From the NCBI GenBank assembly GCA_049487715.1, contig CP150556.1, positions 434,001 through 498,000 on the forward strand: DNA of 64,000 nucleotides. Direction: 5' to 3'. The notes under the pieces were generated by a model. That model worked only from the letters and a program-made list of their open reading frames with translations, was not told the DNA's origin and searched no databases. The stretch's first letter is position 1. The number at the start of each line of letters is the position of its first letter. Positions 12,542-22,548 of this stretch are shown in pieces. The translations under genes and the position numbers were made by a program. The stretch is from Pycnococcus provasolii. Taxonomy: Eukaryota > Chlorophyta > Pseudoscourfieldiophyceae > Pseudoscourfieldiales.

Positions 12542-13696
12542 TCAAAGGCCCAATAAACGGTCGAGTGCGTCCGCGGCGTCCTCGTCGGCGTCGTGGCGTT
12601 TGATGCACACGTGAGCTGCGAAGCTGGGCAATGGGTCGTCGGACACGAGCACGGCGCCATGCCCTGACACACCGCTCGGATCGTCGCCGTCGCCGGTGTC
12701 AGCGACGACGCCACTGGTGGAGGATGACCCAACCACGGCGAGAATCTGAACGGAGTAGTCGCCAGCGCGCACGCACGCACCAGCGTGCAGGGGAACGCAC
12801 GCGTGCGCCTCTATGTCCTCGCCGTCAAGAGTCATGCCCATACGCATGACGTCCACAGCGCCAAGGAATGGCCACGACGAGCCCACGGCGTTGCGATGCA
12901 CGGGAACAATGCGTAGACGAAGGTCAAGCATGTCGTCGGCGTCAACGCCGTCATCCCCGCAGAGCTCAAGCACCGCGGAGGCTGGACGGTGCGTTGACAT
13001 CCAAGCGCGCATTTCCTCGTCTGCCTTCGCAAGGTGGTCCACACGTGCACGGCCGTCGTCCATACTGTTGCTGTCGCAGTCACCGTCGTCGTCCCTCACG
13101 AAGCCACTTCGAGGCGCGGACATTGCGTCAGGTACGTCGACGGCGACTACAGCCGTTAGCCGTGGTGGTGGAGGCTCCTTTGTGTCTGCGTTGATAACGT
13201 GTGGGGGTATGAGCTGCTCGACTCTGCACCTGAAAGCACCGACGTGCACGACTGGTGCCGGCTCGTCCATGGTCACAACTGCGGCAGCACGCTCGGGCGC
13301 GTGTCCCGCACCGCGCGCGTCAGCGACGCATCGCAGAGCTGCTACAGTTCCCCCGGCCGCTGCTGTGTCACCCTGCGGTCCTTTCCCTTGCGCGCCAGGC
13401 GATATGCTGGCCCCTGCGCCCAGAGCGTTCGCGACTTGCACGCTCGCGGAGACGGCGACGAGCTCGACGTCTAGCCATGCGCCTTGCTTGTTTGCTTGTA
13501 CGCGCACGGGCGCGTCTCCGAGCGCGACACGCACTTGTCCCAAAGGTTCTGGTCGCGCGCACGCGGCGAGACGTGGCAGCGGCTTGCGCCTCACCTTAAG
13601 GGCACTTTGACTTTGATGTGGGGGTCGTGAGGCCTCGGAGCTGGGAGCGGTGGCGTGAGGTGCGATGGGAGGCAGGATCGGCGTGCGTCCGGCCAT
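12542..13696 (-). CDS. Unknown 384-aa protein
   Basis: I do not recognise the family. The N-terminal 60 residues are Pro/Arg-rich and may be disordered or a targeting sequence. The central and C-terminal parts are Ala/Val/Asp-rich with regular beta-like alternation (LDLRLRIVPVHRN, VCVPLHAG) and an acidic, Asp-rich linker near residue 205. There is no membrane span. The ATG at 13696 is preceded by a telomere-like cluster, which in this window marks upstream regions. A single uninterrupted frame of this length in GC-rich DNA is weak evidence by itself, and both strands are open in places. Confidence 0.5.
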   Translation of the reverse strand: MAGRTPILPPIAPHATAPSSEASRPPHQSQSALKVRRKPLPRLAACARPEPLGQVRVALGDAPVRVQANKQGAWLDVELVAVSASVQVANALGAGASISPGAQGKGPQGDTAAAGGTVAALRCVADARGAGHAPERAAAVVTMDEPAPVVHVGAFRCRVEQLIPPHVINADTKEPPPPRLTAVVAVDVPDAMSAPRSGFVRDDDGDCDSNSMDDGRARVDHLAKADEEMRAWMSTHRPASAVLELCGDDGVDADDMLDLRLRIVPVHRNAVGSSWPFLGAVDVMRMGMTLDGEDIEAHACVPLHAGACVRAGDYSVQILAVVGSSSTSGVVADTGDGDDPSGVSGHGAVLVSDDPLPSFAAHVCIKRHDADEDAADALDRLLGL

Positions 13697-13838
13697 GTCC
13701 AGTGCGTGCGTGATGCGGTGCGTCGTCGGCGGGCGAACTTAGGTGTCGGCGGCGGACATTTTACCTAAGGTTATATAGTTTGGGGAAAATACATACAAAC
13801 GAAGTTCAAAAAGACCTGGGAGGAAAAGGAAGAGGGTA

Positions 13839-13880
13839 GTAGGGTTAGGGTTAGGGTTAGCCTGTTAGGGGTTCGGGTTC
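13839..13880. promoter_or_regulatory. TTAGGG cluster upstream of the 12542-13696 gene
   Basis: Three tandem ttaggg units followed by a cctgttaggggttcggg variant, about 145 bp upstream of the minus-strand start at 13696. The rest of the spacer to 14397 (about 520 bp) shows no supported gene. Confidence 0.45.
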
Positions 13881-14397
13881 CACTCGTTTGCTCTTGTTGG
13901 TCCTTGGACAGAGAGGTTTGTTACAGGATTCGCAGTCAATTGTCTCTTCGCCTCTTCAGCCGGATGGCGTCCCAGAGGCGTCAGAGCCCGACTGCGGAGC
14001 CTCTTCTGAACAGGATCCTGATGATTTCGGTGAGAGGTGAGAGAGATGTCAAGCACATTGCCACATTCCGGGTAACTGAGGCCTATGTATGTACACGTTG
14101 GCAGGTTGGCAGGTTGGCGTTCACGAAGGCTTCGGTGACTTCGTGATATCACCATACAACTTGTAGATAGCGTTGACGTTCCGAAGTTATGCCGAAACAT
14201 ACATACTGTAAGTACTACTCCAGGCTGCACAGTGCACCACCACTAGTGGAGTGGCCTGAACTAAAAACGGGAAACGGGAAGGCTTCGAAGTCCAACCATG
14301 GGCTTCGGAACGGCCAAATCCCAATCCAATGGAAAAAGCCCCGACCTAACCTGCCGACCATGTGTGATATGGGCCCCGACCATTCGGAACCGGGGAA

Positions 14398-14754
14398 TTA
14401 ATTGGCCCCCCCCCGTTCCTCCAAAACCAAAGGGGGAATGTAGTTTGTCAACTTAACAACCAAACGACCCGTGTTGTGTTGTCCCATCCCACTCCCCATC
14501 GTTTTTCCCATCATATTAAACGCATTCATCATATCAGCCATGGCCTCCTCCTCCTTGGCTTCTCCTTCGTCATCCTTTCCAGCGTCGGTGACTTTCCAGT
14601 TGCCGGTGACTTTAGTGGCCGCGCCCTTGCCGCCTTGCAGCTCGTACACGCCAGACGGACTGATGGGTACCCGCGTAGGTCTCGGAGTAAGACGGAGTAA
14701 GACACAGCCGGCCAGTGATGTGCAGACGCGAAAATTGCCTCTTAGCCGGCTCAT
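14398..14754 (-). CDS. Possible small organelle-targeted protein, 118 aa
   Basis: This frame starts with an ATG whose bases overlap the ATG of the divergent gene at 14753 (palindrome tcatga). Residues 1-33 are rich in Arg and hydrophobics with no acidic residue, like a mitochondrial or plastid presequence. The rest is polar with an acidic Met-rich segment (EEEAMADMMNAFNMMG) and a C-terminal RLVVKLTNYIPPLVLEERGG. No family recognised. It could instead be an artefact opposite the 5' extension of the neighbouring frame, which reaches a non-ATG start at 14471. Confidence 0.35.
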   Translation of the reverse strand: MSRLRGNFRVCTSLAGCVLLRLTPRPTRVPISPSGVYELQGGKGAATKVTGNWKVTDAGKDDEGEAKEEEAMADMMNAFNMMGKTMGSGMGQHNTGRLVVKLTNYIPPLVLEERGGAN

Positions 14755-16762
14755 GACACCAGCCGCTCACGCGTCACAGAGACCACCGGAGAGACGCTCG
14801 CCAAGAAACGCGCAAGGCAGACAACGAGGCTTGGCGACGCCGAGGTCTGCGAGGGGAAGCAGCCCTGCCATGTACACATCATCGCCTAGGTTCGGCCTAG
14901 GCTCGAAAACGCAACGCGACTACGTCGACTCGCCGAGAGGACGACCGCAAAGCCGTCAGGGGTACCAACTCTACAGCAACTTCAACGCCCCCTCGGGCGT
15001 GGTGCTTGCCAAGGCACAGGCAGCAGCAACAAACAAGGCAAAACTCCTCGCACACCAGGACGTCGCACGACACGTTGCGACGATAGCATCCTCGCGTCGC
15101 GCTGGCGAGGTTCTCAACGCGAGCAATCGCTCGCCAGCGGGGCAGGCAGCGTCGTCGCCGTCGCAGCGTATGGCTCTTCGGACAATTCTGGAGGCTGTGG
15201 AAATCATGGGGTCTGACTTCAACGCCGTTGCTGGCGTCGTTCAACGGACGTCCATCAACGTGCGCCTTCGTGCTCGAGACTACGCCACGCTGCTCGAGGA
15301 GCTCGCCGTGCCGCGTAGTAATGCAGATAGGGATGAAATTGTGGTCGGCCGAGTCTGCAAGGCTATCATTGGTATTGGCATGCGTGGCGCGGCTTGCGTT
15401 CTTCGCGCCAACATCGTGTCGCGCGTGCTGGCGAGGTTCTGCCTGATGGGCGACCCGGTCGACGCAAGGTGTGTCATTGGAGACGGATGGGACGTGGCGA
15501 ATGCGGCACAAAGACCAAGCAGTGCGGGAAGGCGCCGCTGGGAAGCCATCGGAGCAGCCATGCGCGGTGCCCTCGGGGGATTCGACCCGGTGGCATTCCG
15601 TGTGCTCGCGCGATCATGCGTGCGTCTCGGGTGCCCATATCGGCAGCAGGAAGCTTTTGCTCAGGCACGCGATCCTGCAGATTGGGGAATGCGCGTGGGT
15701 GTTTGGCGGTCGGGCGACAGCGAGGCATCAAGTCCACCCACCGGAGTTGAGCCGCAGCAGTACACCCGCCATCTTGCGCGCGCGCGTGCCGCCGCCGCCG
15801 CCGCGCGCGCGGCAGCTGCCGCCGCCGCGATAGCTACCGAACTTTTGGACGGAGACATGCCAGCTACCGAGCAGATGTTTGACCCTGTGACACCCACGCC
15901 CTCGAAAGAGACGGAATCTGCCATCGCAAGCACACCGGGCGCAAAGCCGTGGTACGAGCACACGGGGGATCCTGTGCCGTCCAACGTACGGCTCAGCCGC
16001 GGTGCTTGGACCAGAGGCCACGTGCCTAGTACCAGTAGTTTGACGGAATCTTCGATGTTTCACGTGCAACGCGATCGTCGTGCGCATGCAACAAACACAA
16101 GCACGTGGCGTCTTTGCGATGTGCTACCTGTATGCAACGAATGCGCTGAGGAGATTGACGAGTCACAACTCATGGCATCTGTGCAATTCAACGTCGACGC
16201 GACTCAAATTGATGGTGGGAGGTCTTGTGACGACATCCGATACAACTACCACTGGACATGTCTTTGCCGCCGATACTCTGGCAGCCTTGACCAGATGCGC
16301 GGTGCTCCACCGCAGCTTCGTTTCTCGCAGATCAAGAACATCGAACCGGGTGATTGGAGATCGGCTCGGGACATTTACCGCTCGATGGCGTACGATCCTG
16401 ACGGGCAGGAGGAGCTGGAGTCGCCTCGAGCGCCGCTTAGCTCGATCAAATTGACCACCCCTAGGGGCAGCAAGCCGGGTGGTTCCTTGTTCGCGATTGA
16501 GACACCAGGAAGTAGCCTGACGAGAAATCGACTAGGAGGCGGGTTCAGTACGTCAGATCAACCACCGACGCAAACATCAGCTTTCCCTATGCGAAGCATC
16601 TCGCGTGACCAGGCGGCTCCGTCGCCTCGTCACGGGACCATCACGCCACTCGCACGTCGAACTTGTACACCTCGAAGGTCCAGCAGTCCTCAGTCATCAG
16701 TGAACCATTCGTATGCCTTTGCTCCATCACCAACACCGCCGTTGGAGCCGCGAGAGTCATAA
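14753..16762 (+). CDS. Protein with PARP-type zinc-finger-like motif, 669 aa
   Basis: The N-terminal 100 residues are basic and Ser/Pro-rich; then comes a helical Ala-rich region with a long alanine stretch near residues 345-370. Around residues 455-530 there is C-x2-C, then a spacer, then H-x2-C (CNEC ... HWTC), followed by a region rich in aromatic and polar residues ending QLRFSQIKNIEPGDW. This spacing and the trailing segment resemble the zf-PARP nick-sensing finger, which ends in a similar F-x2-hydrophobic-x5-D motif. The C-terminus is Ser/Pro-rich with many S/T-P sites, as in cell-cycle kinase targets. No ADP-ribosyltransferase domain is present. I chose the first ATG; the open frame extends upstream only from a GTG. 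TGTAA occurs about 55 bp after the stop. Confidence 0.65.
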   Translation: MTPAAHASQRPPERRSPRNAQGRQRGLATPRSARGSSPAMYTSSPRFGLGSKTQRDYVDSPRGRPQSRQGYQLYSNFNAPSGVVLAKAQAAATNKAKLLAHQDVARHVATIASSRRAGEVLNASNRSPAGQAASSPSQRMALRTILEAVEIMGSDFNAVAGVVQRTSINVRLRARDYATLLEELAVPRSNADRDEIVVGRVCKAIIGIGMRGAACVLRANIVSRVLARFCLMGDPVDARCVIGDGWDVANAAQRPSSAGRRRWEAIGAAMRGALGGFDPVAFRVLARSCVRLGCPYRQQEAFAQARDPADWGMRVGVWRSGDSEASSPPTGVEPQQYTRHLARARAAAAAARAAAAAAAIATELLDGDMPATEQMFDPVTPTPSKETESAIASTPGAKPWYEHTGDPVPSNVRLSRGAWTRGHVPSTSSLTESSMFHVQRDRRAHATNTSTWRLCDVLPVCNECAEEIDESQLMASVQFNVDATQIDGGRSCDDIRYNYHWTCLCRRYSGSLDQMRGAPPQLRFSQIKNIEPGDWRSARDIYRSMAYDPDGQEELESPRAPLSSIKLTTPRGSKPGGSLFAIETPGSSLTRNRLGGGFSTSDQPPTQTSAFPMRSISRDQAAPSPRHGTITPLARRTCTPRRSSSPQSSVNHSYAFAPSPTPPLEPRES

Positions 16763-16997
16763 TTTGCCAGAGCAGGTACCTCAGAGCTAAATCAAGGCTA
16801 AGGTTGCTCACTTAGCAATGTAACGGACGGTCGTTCCAATTTTTCGTTTTTAAGTTATTGTCGATACCGAATCTTATTACATCGAATTACAATCTTTCAT
16901 TTACAACTAGTAAGGCGCGCCAGGGCGACTCCAATCGAGCCGCGCAACAAAGCGCGACGGCGCTGCTGGAAGCGGTTTGTTGTTGTCGTACAAAGGA

Positions 16998-19900
16998 TCA
17001 GGGAGGAGGTGACCGATCGCGAAACCGATCCAGCTCGGTCGCGACGAATCCTCGTCCAATAGGCGGGAGCGACTCCTCATGACGTGCGTCCCAATCCGCG
17101 AGATCGCGACGCAGGCTTTTGGAATCCAGAACGCGCTCCTTCACATCACGGACAATCTTCTCGTAGTCTTCGAGAAGACTGCATTTGAAGCTAGGGGGGG
17201 CGGATTCACCTTCATTCGCAGCATCGCCACGTCGAGAGCCTCGACCTCGACCACGCTTCTGAGTAGACTCCTCCTCCACCCACCCTCTCCTCTTCGACGC
17301 CTTTTCCATTGCACTCGGTGGGACTTCCGTAAAGAAACAAGGAATCGACGCGCTTTCGAAACGTCTTCACACGCTTGAACAGGCGCTTGGGAGAAAGTGC
17401 CTCATGCGGGCTGAAGGCGAGCTCGACACGAGAGATTCGACCATTCTCTCCACTCGTCGACACAGCCAAGCCAACTGCCGCGGCGTCACGTCGCGAGCTT
17501 GGTGCCATGAGAAGAGTCAGCATGGGCGAGCGCGGCGCCACACAGGCCCAAAGAACTGCAGAGAATGTGTCGAGTGGAGGAAGCGCCGTGAGATTCTCGC
17601 ACACATACGTTGTCGAAGTACCTGACGCATTGACGATAGCCATCATCGAGTGATAGCATGCGAGAACGCCAATCTTGATTCCATTCAAAAGAAGTTTGGT
17701 ATCCTTCACGGCGCATGCTGCGCTATTCAAGATGCTCCAACGCCCCACGTGCGCCTTGCCCTTTTCCATGTGATAAAACGAAAGCGCGTGGTCGAAGTGC
17801 ACTCGTCCAAGATTCACCTCCTCTGCTTCTCCGGACCCGGGAACCCACAGAGGGTTGCGGACCCGGATGACCGTTTTGTCTTTTTCGTCGCGACGAGCAA
17901 GGTGCTGAGAGCAACTCGCCAGTACCTTGGCCCGAAATGGCAAATCTCGAGCATGTTCCACGTATCTATTTGGCTTAGCAGGGCCGTCACCTTCGTCGTC
18001 ACTCTCGCCGGATACTGAGAATGGCACGCCAGGTGGCACTTTCGTATTATCCTTGCCGTCTTGAGAGGGATACGACAGCCAGGCGGCACCTCGTTTTGCG
18101 TCAAATATGTCGGGCTCGCCGAGGGGTTTTGTCATCGGCTCGAGTGCTTTTTTCAGGTTCAACTCGGTGCAGAGCTGATCAGGAATATCCTTAAGTTTGA
18201 TTCGGCCCACATGCTGCTCTGCCTCCTTCTTCTTCGAAGGCGGTGGCTCAGCAGGTACCCCGTAGAGAGTACCAGATGCACCGAGAGAGGCGAACAGAAT
18301 GAGTCGAAGCTTGTGCACATCCTTGCAAAATGGAATCGTGTCTGTTGTAGGGGCATCGGCGCTGTCACCTGACTGCTTGCTCTCTTCAGCTTCTTTGGAA
18401 GCATGCGGGCCTGCGAAAACTAAGCGTCCTTTCTTCCGCGCCGCACTTGGCTTCTTTTGGCGAGAATCTGCCAGCCGCTGCAAGCGCATCTTTGCTTCAG
18501 GACTGATATGAATGCCGTAGGTCTCGGACACACCTGCCACGCGCCGTGCCACATCCGTCGCCATTGCATGCCAAGAAGCCATGCGCTTGAAGTTGAGGCA
18601 TTGCAGCCAAGCAGCATTTGGCGTCCTGTCGTGCGTTTGGTTGACGAAGCTGTCAAAGGCATTCAGGTACACCAAAGCGTCGCTTCCCTCATCCTGGGCT
18701 AATTCATGCCGACGGTGCAGGACAGTCACGACATCCTCGACAAGCTTAGACAGCTGCTTCGCAAATGCGCCCGATGGCATGATGAACGGATCGAGCGGCT
18801 GCGAAAAGGCGGTAGCTATCACGATGGCATCTGTTTCACAGCCGAGAGCTAGCCCCAACAGGACCATTTTCGCACCGGTAATGCCCACAGGCAGCAGGGA
18901 CGAGAATCGGCCAAGTACTGTTGCCGTAGAGCTGCCATTCACATCAAAGAGAGCACCATTTACGGCAAGATTCTGCAGCGCCAACGCCACTCGACTTGCA
19001 GGAGGCGGATCAATCGCGGTCGACAGCACCGTCTGCGCATCGCCGAGTGCGGGTAAAAGCACCCGAGTGCTTAGCACGACTTCCTCCAGGCTGCATCGCA
19101 TCATTTCGGGCTCATCAAAAGGTCGCAGAGCTCTGAAGTGCATTTCACTGAGAAGTCTCACACAGCATCCCGGTCGCACTCTCCCGGCGCGTCCTGATCG
19201 TTGCGTTGCGGACGCCTGGCTTGCCCATCGAAGCCTCAGCACGGCCTGTTGTCTCACATCATCAAAATCCTGTCCCTTGATCTGGCACGAGTCGATGACG
19301 CAGTAGACATCTGGAATGGTAATTGAAGACTCGGCGATCGTCGTGCTCAAGACCACCTTCACCATTCCTTTGGGTGCCGATTCGAGCGCCTTGAGCTGGT
19401 CCTCGTATTCAATCTGCGCATGAAGTGGACAGATGAGTAGATCCTGCTTTCCACTTTCGAGGACACGCGCCACAGTCTCAATCTCAGCTACGCCGGGGAG
19501 AAAGACCAGAACGCTCTTTTCGTGAGATGCGCCGAGTGCAGTTGACCGCACAATCTCGTTGATCAGATTTGCCACCGCTGGTCCAGTCTCTGGCTTTGGT
19601 GTAGCTTGTCCGCCGCGAACGCTAGAATGCGTCATGTCGACGCGTGTCAGGTGGCTGTTCGCGACGCGCGATGCGACCGTGGCCACCTGCTTGCCAAGCA
19701 CTCCAGAATTCAGCTCGTCGAGTGTCATGATGTCCACCGGGAACATCGACGATCCAACATGCAGCGGCGGCGGCACGCGCTCCTTCTTGCTGCGCGACGT
19801 GGCGAAGTACTCGCCCATCTCGCTAGCCTGGAGTGTTGCACTCATCACCACCAATTTGAACTCTCTCGCTTTCATTCTTTTTTGTACCGTGTTCAGCGCC

Positions 19901-20706
19901 TTCACGGTAAGCGAGAGGAAATCCGCGTCCACGGTTCGTTCGTGCGCCTCGTCAATCACGACGTGCGTGTATGGTGCTTTTCCTTCGTCAAGAGCTCCGC
20001 TCAGGCTTCGCAACAGCCATCCGGTGGTACAGAATAGCAGTCGAGTTGACGCGCTCATGCGCACATCCTGCCCGACGGCGAAGCCCACAAGTCCACCCAC
20101 CTCTGACTCGCCTAGAAGTTTTGCGACGCGTCGCGACAGACTCTGTGCCGCCAGCCGTCGAGGCTGCGTGATGACAATGCGAGCGTTTTCTTTCCGCGCT
20201 ATTGCGTCTTCAAGTAACGCGATAGGGATTGCCGTCGACTTTCCACACCCAGTCTCGCCGCAGACGCACGTCACGCGCTGTGCGCGCACGGCGGCGATGA
20301 CGTCGTGTCTGTTTTTCCAGCCTGGCAGGCGTTCCAGCGCCTGTACGTCGAGGTGTGCCATTCGGTTTGATGACGACGGCTTCTTCGTCGTATCTTCTTC
20401 AAGATGCGTGTCGCGTAGTGCGCTTGTGACGGCGTGCACATCCGCATCGTCATCATCTGGAGGAGGAGGTGTCTTTCCATGATCCGGGGTATTCATATCA
20501 TCATCCGCCGCCAATAATGAAGAGGTGCCCAAAGGAGTTCGTTGTCGCTCTTGGAAACTGCTCTTGGACTGGCGTCTCTTTTGTCGATTGGACATTGACT
20601 TGGGAGGAGGCAAGGAAGGAGGTGAGATGAAAGAAGACGACGACACTAAGGGTGCCACCACATCCACCAGGGTGACCTCACTATCAGCCGCTCCCAAGGA
20701 CGGCAT
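16998..20706 (-). CDS. DEAH-box RNA helicase (DHX29/36/57-like), frame change near C-terminus
   Basis: A superfamily 2 RNA helicase unwinding RNA or RNPs with ATP. Motif I GETGCGKST (about residue 148), motif II DEAH (about 249), motif III SAT (about 286), and motif VI QRSGRAGRVRPG (about 505) are all present, followed by the helicase-associated and OB-fold-like regions; the N-terminus is basic and disordered. The main frame runs from 20706 to a stop at 17212 with an unconvincing end. A second frame, 17309-16998, carries an RGRGRG-type basic stretch and a protein-like tail (SLLEDYEKIVRDVKERVL). The two join if 17259-17283 is removed; these 25 nt begin GTGGGT and end CTCAG. Either this is a very short intron or a one-base insertion lies nearby. 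Joined length is about 1227 aa. Confidence 0.9.
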
Positions 20707-21025
20707 GGATGACGTTGTGGCCGACGCCGACGCACCCGTGGCCTCCTTGGCATTCCTTGGCCTCCTCCCCCACCAGGCATCCCACCAACCAGTATTGCGT
20801 GTGAAAAAAAATTGTGAAACCCAAAAACGAAAAACGGGAAGCAGGCCTGTTCTTCTCAGAGGCTCTCGAGATGCTCAGAAAAAAAACCTGAAAAAAAGCC
20901 CTAAAAGCCCTACTTCCTACTTCTTAAAAATGAAAACCCCTAACTTAACTGGCTCGCTCCCTTGTCTCTCGACAACTTTTTTGCAACGACTTCATTTACC
21001 TAGTTTGAAAAAGGTCTCGAGCGCC
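20707..21025. other. Divergent spacer with CCCTAAAA/AAAACG tracts
   Basis: Between the helicase (minus) and the coiled-coil gene (plus). It contains A-rich blocks (aaaaacgaaaaacggg, cctaaaaagccctaaaagccc) that echo the A/CCC-rich motifs of other upstream spacers. No gene is seen. Confidence 0.45.
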
Positions 21026-21790
21026 ATGGCGTTCGCCTCCCCTCGCAGTGGCCTTGAAAGTGCCATGAAAGTCACTTCGCACAACTTATTTAAGCTGCAA
21101 GGTTCCCTTTCACACGCTGGATATTCACCTGGACCTCGAGGACTCTTAGGGACGACGCCATCCACAGCGGGTGGTGGTGAGTCGCTTGGTGGTGCGTCGA
21201 CGTCTGCGGCCTTAGGGGCTTACACGCCACGTTCTCCTGGTGAGCGTGATTTGCGTGGTGGTGACTGGGCATCCTCGTTAAGGTCGCCGCCTCGGCCACT
21301 TCCACTCGCATCTTACAGCCCTACCGCAGGAAAGGCGGCGGTTGCGGCGGATTCAGGTGCGGCCTCGCCCTCGGCAAAAAGGCGTGTCGGATATGCGGAG
21401 GTGATGGCAAAGCTCGCGCCGCCGGCAACGACGCCACAGAACCTCGGAGACGACAAGGCGCGACTGAGCGAGTGTCGCGCGCAGCTCAAGGTGGCTCGCT
21501 CCGAGTTGAGTAGTGCGGAGGCGAACTTGCGCAACCTAACGCGCAAAACCGACAACGAAACCGCGAAACTCGCAAAGGAGCGCGAAGCTCTGTCGCGTGT
21601 TGTGCAAGAGCTTGACACGGACGCACCGGCGGTGCAAGCGGAGTTGGCGCGCCTTCTTCGCGAGCGTGAAAAGGTGCGTCTCATGTCGGAGGCATTTCGC
21701 AGCGAGCGCGCGAAGTTGGAGGCTGACCTTGCCGCTGAAGAACGCGCTATTGAGGCGTTACGAGGGGAAATCGCTGACGTCGACGCCTAA
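21026..21790 (+). CDS. Coiled-coil protein, 254 aa
   Basis: Residues 1-120 are Gly/Ser/Pro-rich and likely disordered. From about residue 130 to the end the sequence is a continuous heptad-like coiled coil (LSECRAQLKVARSELSSAEA ... LLREREKVRLMSEAFRSERAKLEADL). The ATG at 21026 follows the best start context; the open frame reaches further back only through non-ATG starts and overlaps the helicase 5' end. No family can be assigned; centriolar, ciliary or cytoskeletal scaffold is a reasonable guess. A TGTAA word lies about 35 bp after the stop. Confidence 0.65.
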   Translation: MAFASPRSGLESAMKVTSHNLFKLQGSLSHAGYSPGPRGLLGTTPSTAGGGESLGGASTSAALGAYTPRSPGERDLRGGDWASSLRSPPRPLPLASYSPTAGKAAVAADSGAASPSAKRRVGYAEVMAKLAPPATTPQNLGDDKARLSECRAQLKVARSELSSAEANLRNLTRKTDNETAKLAKEREALSRVVQELDTDAPAVQAELARLLREREKVRLMSEAFRSERAKLEADLAAEERAIEALRGEIADVDA

Positions 21791-21853
21791 GCAAATTTGA
21801 CGTGCATTCGGCGGCTTTTACTTGCCTGTAAAAAATCAACTTCACAACTTTTG

Positions 21854-22411
21854 TTACTTGGGTGGTCGAAGCGACGCGCCGTGCTGTGGCCACAGATTTG
21901 CCGGTGACGTGCCCGCACCGACGGAGTGATTCGCCCACAAACCAACGGGCGGCGCATGCGTCGCCACGTTCGCCTTAGCGTCCGCCGCTCGGTGGAACGC
22001 CTCTCTGTCCACTTCGGTTACCGAACCGTCGAGCAGCACGGACGCGGCACTCAGCTGCAACTTTCCCCCGTCTCCGATGTCCAGTGACGACAAAGTTGCG
22101 CTGTCATCCTCCAGCGGCGCCTTCAGTTCATCTGACGCATCTCGCGACAATCCGGCTCGCCGCAGCACCTGACACGACGGCACCAGCGCGTGAATGTCTG
22201 CCAATCGCGCTTTCAGCTCTCCGACCGTCGTCGACGGCGTTACCGACAGCTCACCCTCCCAACTATTGTGTCGGTCACCAAACCGAACCCGCACGCGGAT
22301 TTCACACTCGCTTTGATTGCGCGGGCCCTCGCGCTCGAGCGACGGTGCGCCGTACGGCGTGCCGCGCCACGCCGCAGTACCCCCGAAGGGACCGACGTAC
22401 TTCGAGGACAT
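21854..22411 (-). CDS. Ubiquitin-like domain protein, 185 aa
   Basis: Residues about 35-120 fit a ubiquitin-like beta-grasp fold: IRVRVRFGDRHNSWEGELSV (beta hairpin), TVGELKARLADI (helix), a lysine-free turn, then ATLSSLDIGDGGKLQLSA (final strand). The pattern resembles tubulin-binding-cofactor-type and related UBL domains, where TVGELKxRL is typical. A Ala/His-rich tail follows with no recognisable catalytic or CAP-Gly domain. The ATG at 22411 gives MSSKYVGPFGG. It sits in a tail-to-tail position with the coiled-coil gene, 63 bp apart. Confidence 0.65.
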   Translation of the reverse strand: MSSKYVGPFGGTAAWRGTPYGAPSLEREGPRNQSECEIRVRVRFGDRHNSWEGELSVTPSTTVGELKARLADIHALVPSCQVLRRAGLSRDASDELKAPLEDDSATLSSLDIGDGGKLQLSAASVLLDGSVTEVDREAFHRAADAKANVATHAPPVGLWANHSVGAGTSPANLWPQHGASLRPPK

Positions 22412-22548
22412 GGATGGACGAGTGACGAAATTTCTGCAATTGCGGCGGGGAAAGAAGGTAGATCCCTCCCAGCCTCCCATCCCCTCTTCCCCCACTTCTA
22501 TTCAACCAAACTTTCTGTGTCACAAAGGAGAAAAGTAGTTCTCTACTG

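Noticed and set aside
13255-13610. Plus-strand frames of 114-265 codons opposite 12542-13696
   Set aside because: Both strands are open in this GC-rich region; I prefer the minus strand for the longer frame and upstream cluster, but at low confidence.
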